Shown here: positions 62,554-64,000 of the stretch, one piece after another
How the letters are laid out: the number at the start of each line of letters is the position of its first letter
How positions within the stretch are numbered: position 1 is the first letter of the stretch
From: Tupaia tana
Lineage: Eukaryota; Chordata; Mammalia; Scandentia; Tupaiidae
NCBI GenBank assembly: GCA_026018925.1
Contig: JAKSZU010000138.1
Coordinates: 434,001 to 498,000, forward strand
Reading direction: 5' to 3'
DNA: 64,000 nucleotides
The notes under the pieces: model-generated
Databases searched by the model: none
Seen by the model: only the letters and a program-made list of their open reading frames with translations
What the model was told of the DNA's origin: nothing
Made by a program: the position numbers and the translations under genes

Positions 62554-64000
62554 AGACCTCAGAGACACCGGGACAGGGATAGAAGGCCAGAGGAGCTCCC
62601 TACCGCACTAGCTTTGCTTGTTGGAGGCTGAATTATGAGTAGAAAATCTTCATTTCTCCTGTGCCTGAAATATCTAGTTCCCAGTATCCATGTGGATTCT
62701 TCTCAGAGAATGGTTCAACTCTCTCCTGCCTGGGAGAGAGGAGCAGAAGGGGCTTATTAACAAAACAAAAGATGGAGTTGAAAGCCAGAGAGAAATTCTA
62801 CCTTTAAAAAAATCGTAAAAAGGAAAAATTACCAAAAAAAAATGAGGAGACGGGAGCAGAGAGAGACAGAGACCTCAGAGACACAGGGACAGGGATAGAA
62901 GGCCAGAGGGACTCCCTACCACACTAGCTTTGCTTGCTGGAGGCTGAATTATGAGTAGAAAGTCCTCATTTCTCCTGTGCCTGAAATATCTCGTTCCCAG
63001 CATCCATGTGGATTCTTCTCAGAGAATCGCTCAACTATCCTGCCTGGGAGAAAGGAGCAGAAGGGCTTATTAACAAAACAAAAGATGGAGCTTAGAGCCA
63101 GAGAGAAATTCTACCTTTAAAAAAAATCGTTAAAATGAAAAATTACCAAAAATATGAGGAGACAGGGTCAGAGAGAGACAGAGACCTCATAGACACAGGG
63201 ACAAGGGATAGAAGGCCAGAGGGGCTCCCTACCACACTAGCTTTGATTGCTGGAGGCTGAATTATGAGTAGAAAATTTTCATTTCTCCTGTGCCTGAAAT
63301 ATCTAGTTCCCAGTATCCATGTAGATTCTTCTCAGAGAATGGCTCAACTCTCCTGCCTGGGAGAAAGGAGCAGAAGGGCTTATTAACAAAACAAAAGATG
63401 GTGCTGAGAGCCAGAGAGAAATTCTACCTTTAAAAAAATCGTAAAAAGGAAAAATTACCAAAAAAAAAAAATGAGGAGACAGGAGCAGAGAGAGCCAGAT
63501 ACCTCAGAGACACAGGGGACAGGGATAGAAGGCCAGAGGGGCTCCCTAACACACTAGCTTTGCTTGATGGAGGCTGAATTATGAGTAGAAAATCTTCATT
63601 TCTCCTGTGCCTGAAATATCTAGTTCCCAGTATCCATGTGGATTCTTCTCAGAGAATGGCTCAACTCTCCTGCCTGGGAGAAAGGAGCAGAAGGGCTTAT
63701 TAACAAAACAAAGATGGAGCTGAGAGCCAGAGAGAAATTCTACCTTTAAAAAAATCGTAAAATGGAAAAATTACCAAAAAAATATGAGGAGACAGGAACA
63801 GAGAGAGACAGAGACCTCAGAGACACAGGGACAGGGATAAAAGGCCAGAGGGGCTCCCTACCACACTAGCTTTGCTTGCTGGAGGCTGAATTATGAGTAG
63901 AAAATCATCATTTCTCCTGTGCCTGAAATATCTAGTTCCCAGTATCCATGTGGATTCTTCGCAGAGAATGGCTCAACTCTCCTGCCTGGGAGAAAGGAGC
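62554..64000 (+). repeat. Start of a further full higher-order unit, cut by the window edge
   Basis: This segment matches about 49,746-51,190 at an offset rising from 12,808 to 12,813 bp (41 monomers). Every change I noticed against that copy is an indel: +2 at about 62,724, +1 at about 62,752, +1 at about 63,123, +1 at about 63,205, +1 at about 63,516 and -1 at about 63,762. I saw no substitutions. It breaks off inside the monomer anchored near 63,937. Confidence 0.85.

Larger units (their letters stand above)
1..64000 (+). repeat. Tandem satellite array, ~312-bp monomer, ~205 copies
   Basis: The landmark TTCCCAGTATCCATGTGG, or a one-to-three-base variant, recurs every 309-315 bp from position 217 to about 63,937, always on the plus strand. 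Every line of the window aligns to the same monomer, so no unique DNA, inserted mobile element or inverted copy is present. Monomers typically differ from the consensus at a few to about a dozen positions, mostly substitutions and A-tract length changes. CpG is nearly absent, as expected for methylated vertebrate DNA. Inference: (peri)centromeric or heterochromatic satellite of a vertebrate; species and family are not recognised. No promoter, terminator, origin, tRNA or rRNA could be supported anywhere in the array. No stretch over 300 bp holds anything but satellite. Confidence 0.97.

Noticed and set aside
1-64000. CRISPR array
   Set aside because: The unit is ~312 bp with no unique spacers; the repeats abut directly and vary in sequence.
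1-64000. Alpha satellite or another known ~171-bp satellite
   Set aside because: The period is ~312 bp without an obvious half-period, and no alpha-satellite motif or CENP-B box was seen. The family is left unnamed.
1-64000. Inverted monomers or mobile-element insertions interrupting the array
   Set aside because: Reading both strands through the window, the plus-strand landmark recurs without a break larger than one monomer and no reverse-oriented landmark was seen.

Overview
The whole 64-kb window is a single uninterrupted head-to-tail satellite DNA array. It holds about 205 copies of a roughly 312-bp monomer, all in the same orientation. It contains no recognisable gene, RNA gene, transposable element, inverted monomer or unique sequence, and both window edges cut through the array. 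The consensus monomer, counted by hand from near-consensus copies, is about 44% GC. It carries essentially one CpG where its base composition would predict about 15. That depletion suggests a heavily methylated, probably vertebrate, genome. A (peri)centromeric or other constitutive heterochromatin block is the most natural setting. I do not recognise the satellite family and cannot name the species.

The monomer begins (arbitrary phase) at the landmark TTCCCAGTATCCATGTGG. In order it contains a short dyad (TCTCAGAGA), a purine-rich GGAGAAAGGAGCAGAAG segment, the only conserved CpG (in AAATCGTAAAAA) inside four A-tracts spaced about 10 bp apart, a second purine-rich GGAGACAGGAGCAGAG segment, a G-run cluster, and a mixed-sequence tail ending TGCCTGAAATATCTAG. 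All duplications seen are in register: copy-to-copy offsets are whole multiples of about 312.4 bp. This fits homologous unequal exchange or conversion rather than random end joining.

Layout. (1) 1-7.14 kb: heterogeneous monomers. 0.4-4.0 kb is a mosaic of the families seen at 50-57 kb, and 4.2-7.1 kb is rich in privately mutated monomers. (2) 7.15-19.08 kb: a near-identical tandem duplication of a 19-monomer (5,934-bp) unit. (3) 19.08-25.66 kb: remains of a 16-monomer (5,000-bp) tandem duplication that lost 3 monomers in its second copy, giving a 13-monomer (4,062-bp) period. (4) 25.66-29.58 kb: more diverged relatives. (5) 29.58-35.20 kb: a tandem 9-monomer (2,812-bp) duplication. (6) 35.2-42.3 kb: a bridging block, then a displaced copy of 26.9-29.9 kb, part of which is tandemly duplicated as a 7-monomer (2,186-bp) unit. 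(7) 42.3-49.0 kb: a mosaic of blocks copied from, or sharing ancestry with, the 15-18, 20, 47-51 and 35 kb regions. (8) 49.04-64 kb: a 25-monomer (about 7,810-bp) higher-order unit, then a 16-monomer version lacking nine consecutive monomers, then the start of another full version running off the right edge.

There are no genes acting together here. The interest lies in the array's evolutionary mechanics (nested higher-order repeats, deletions, relative chronology) and in sequence properties repeated about 200 times: phased A-tracts, one retained CpG and G-runs. Periodic 60-121-residue open frames occur on both strands, but they are by-products of a monomer whose length is close to 3 x 104 and I do not annotate them as genes. 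Block boundaries are approximate, usually to within 50-150 bp, because neighbouring monomers are too similar to place junctions exactly by eye.
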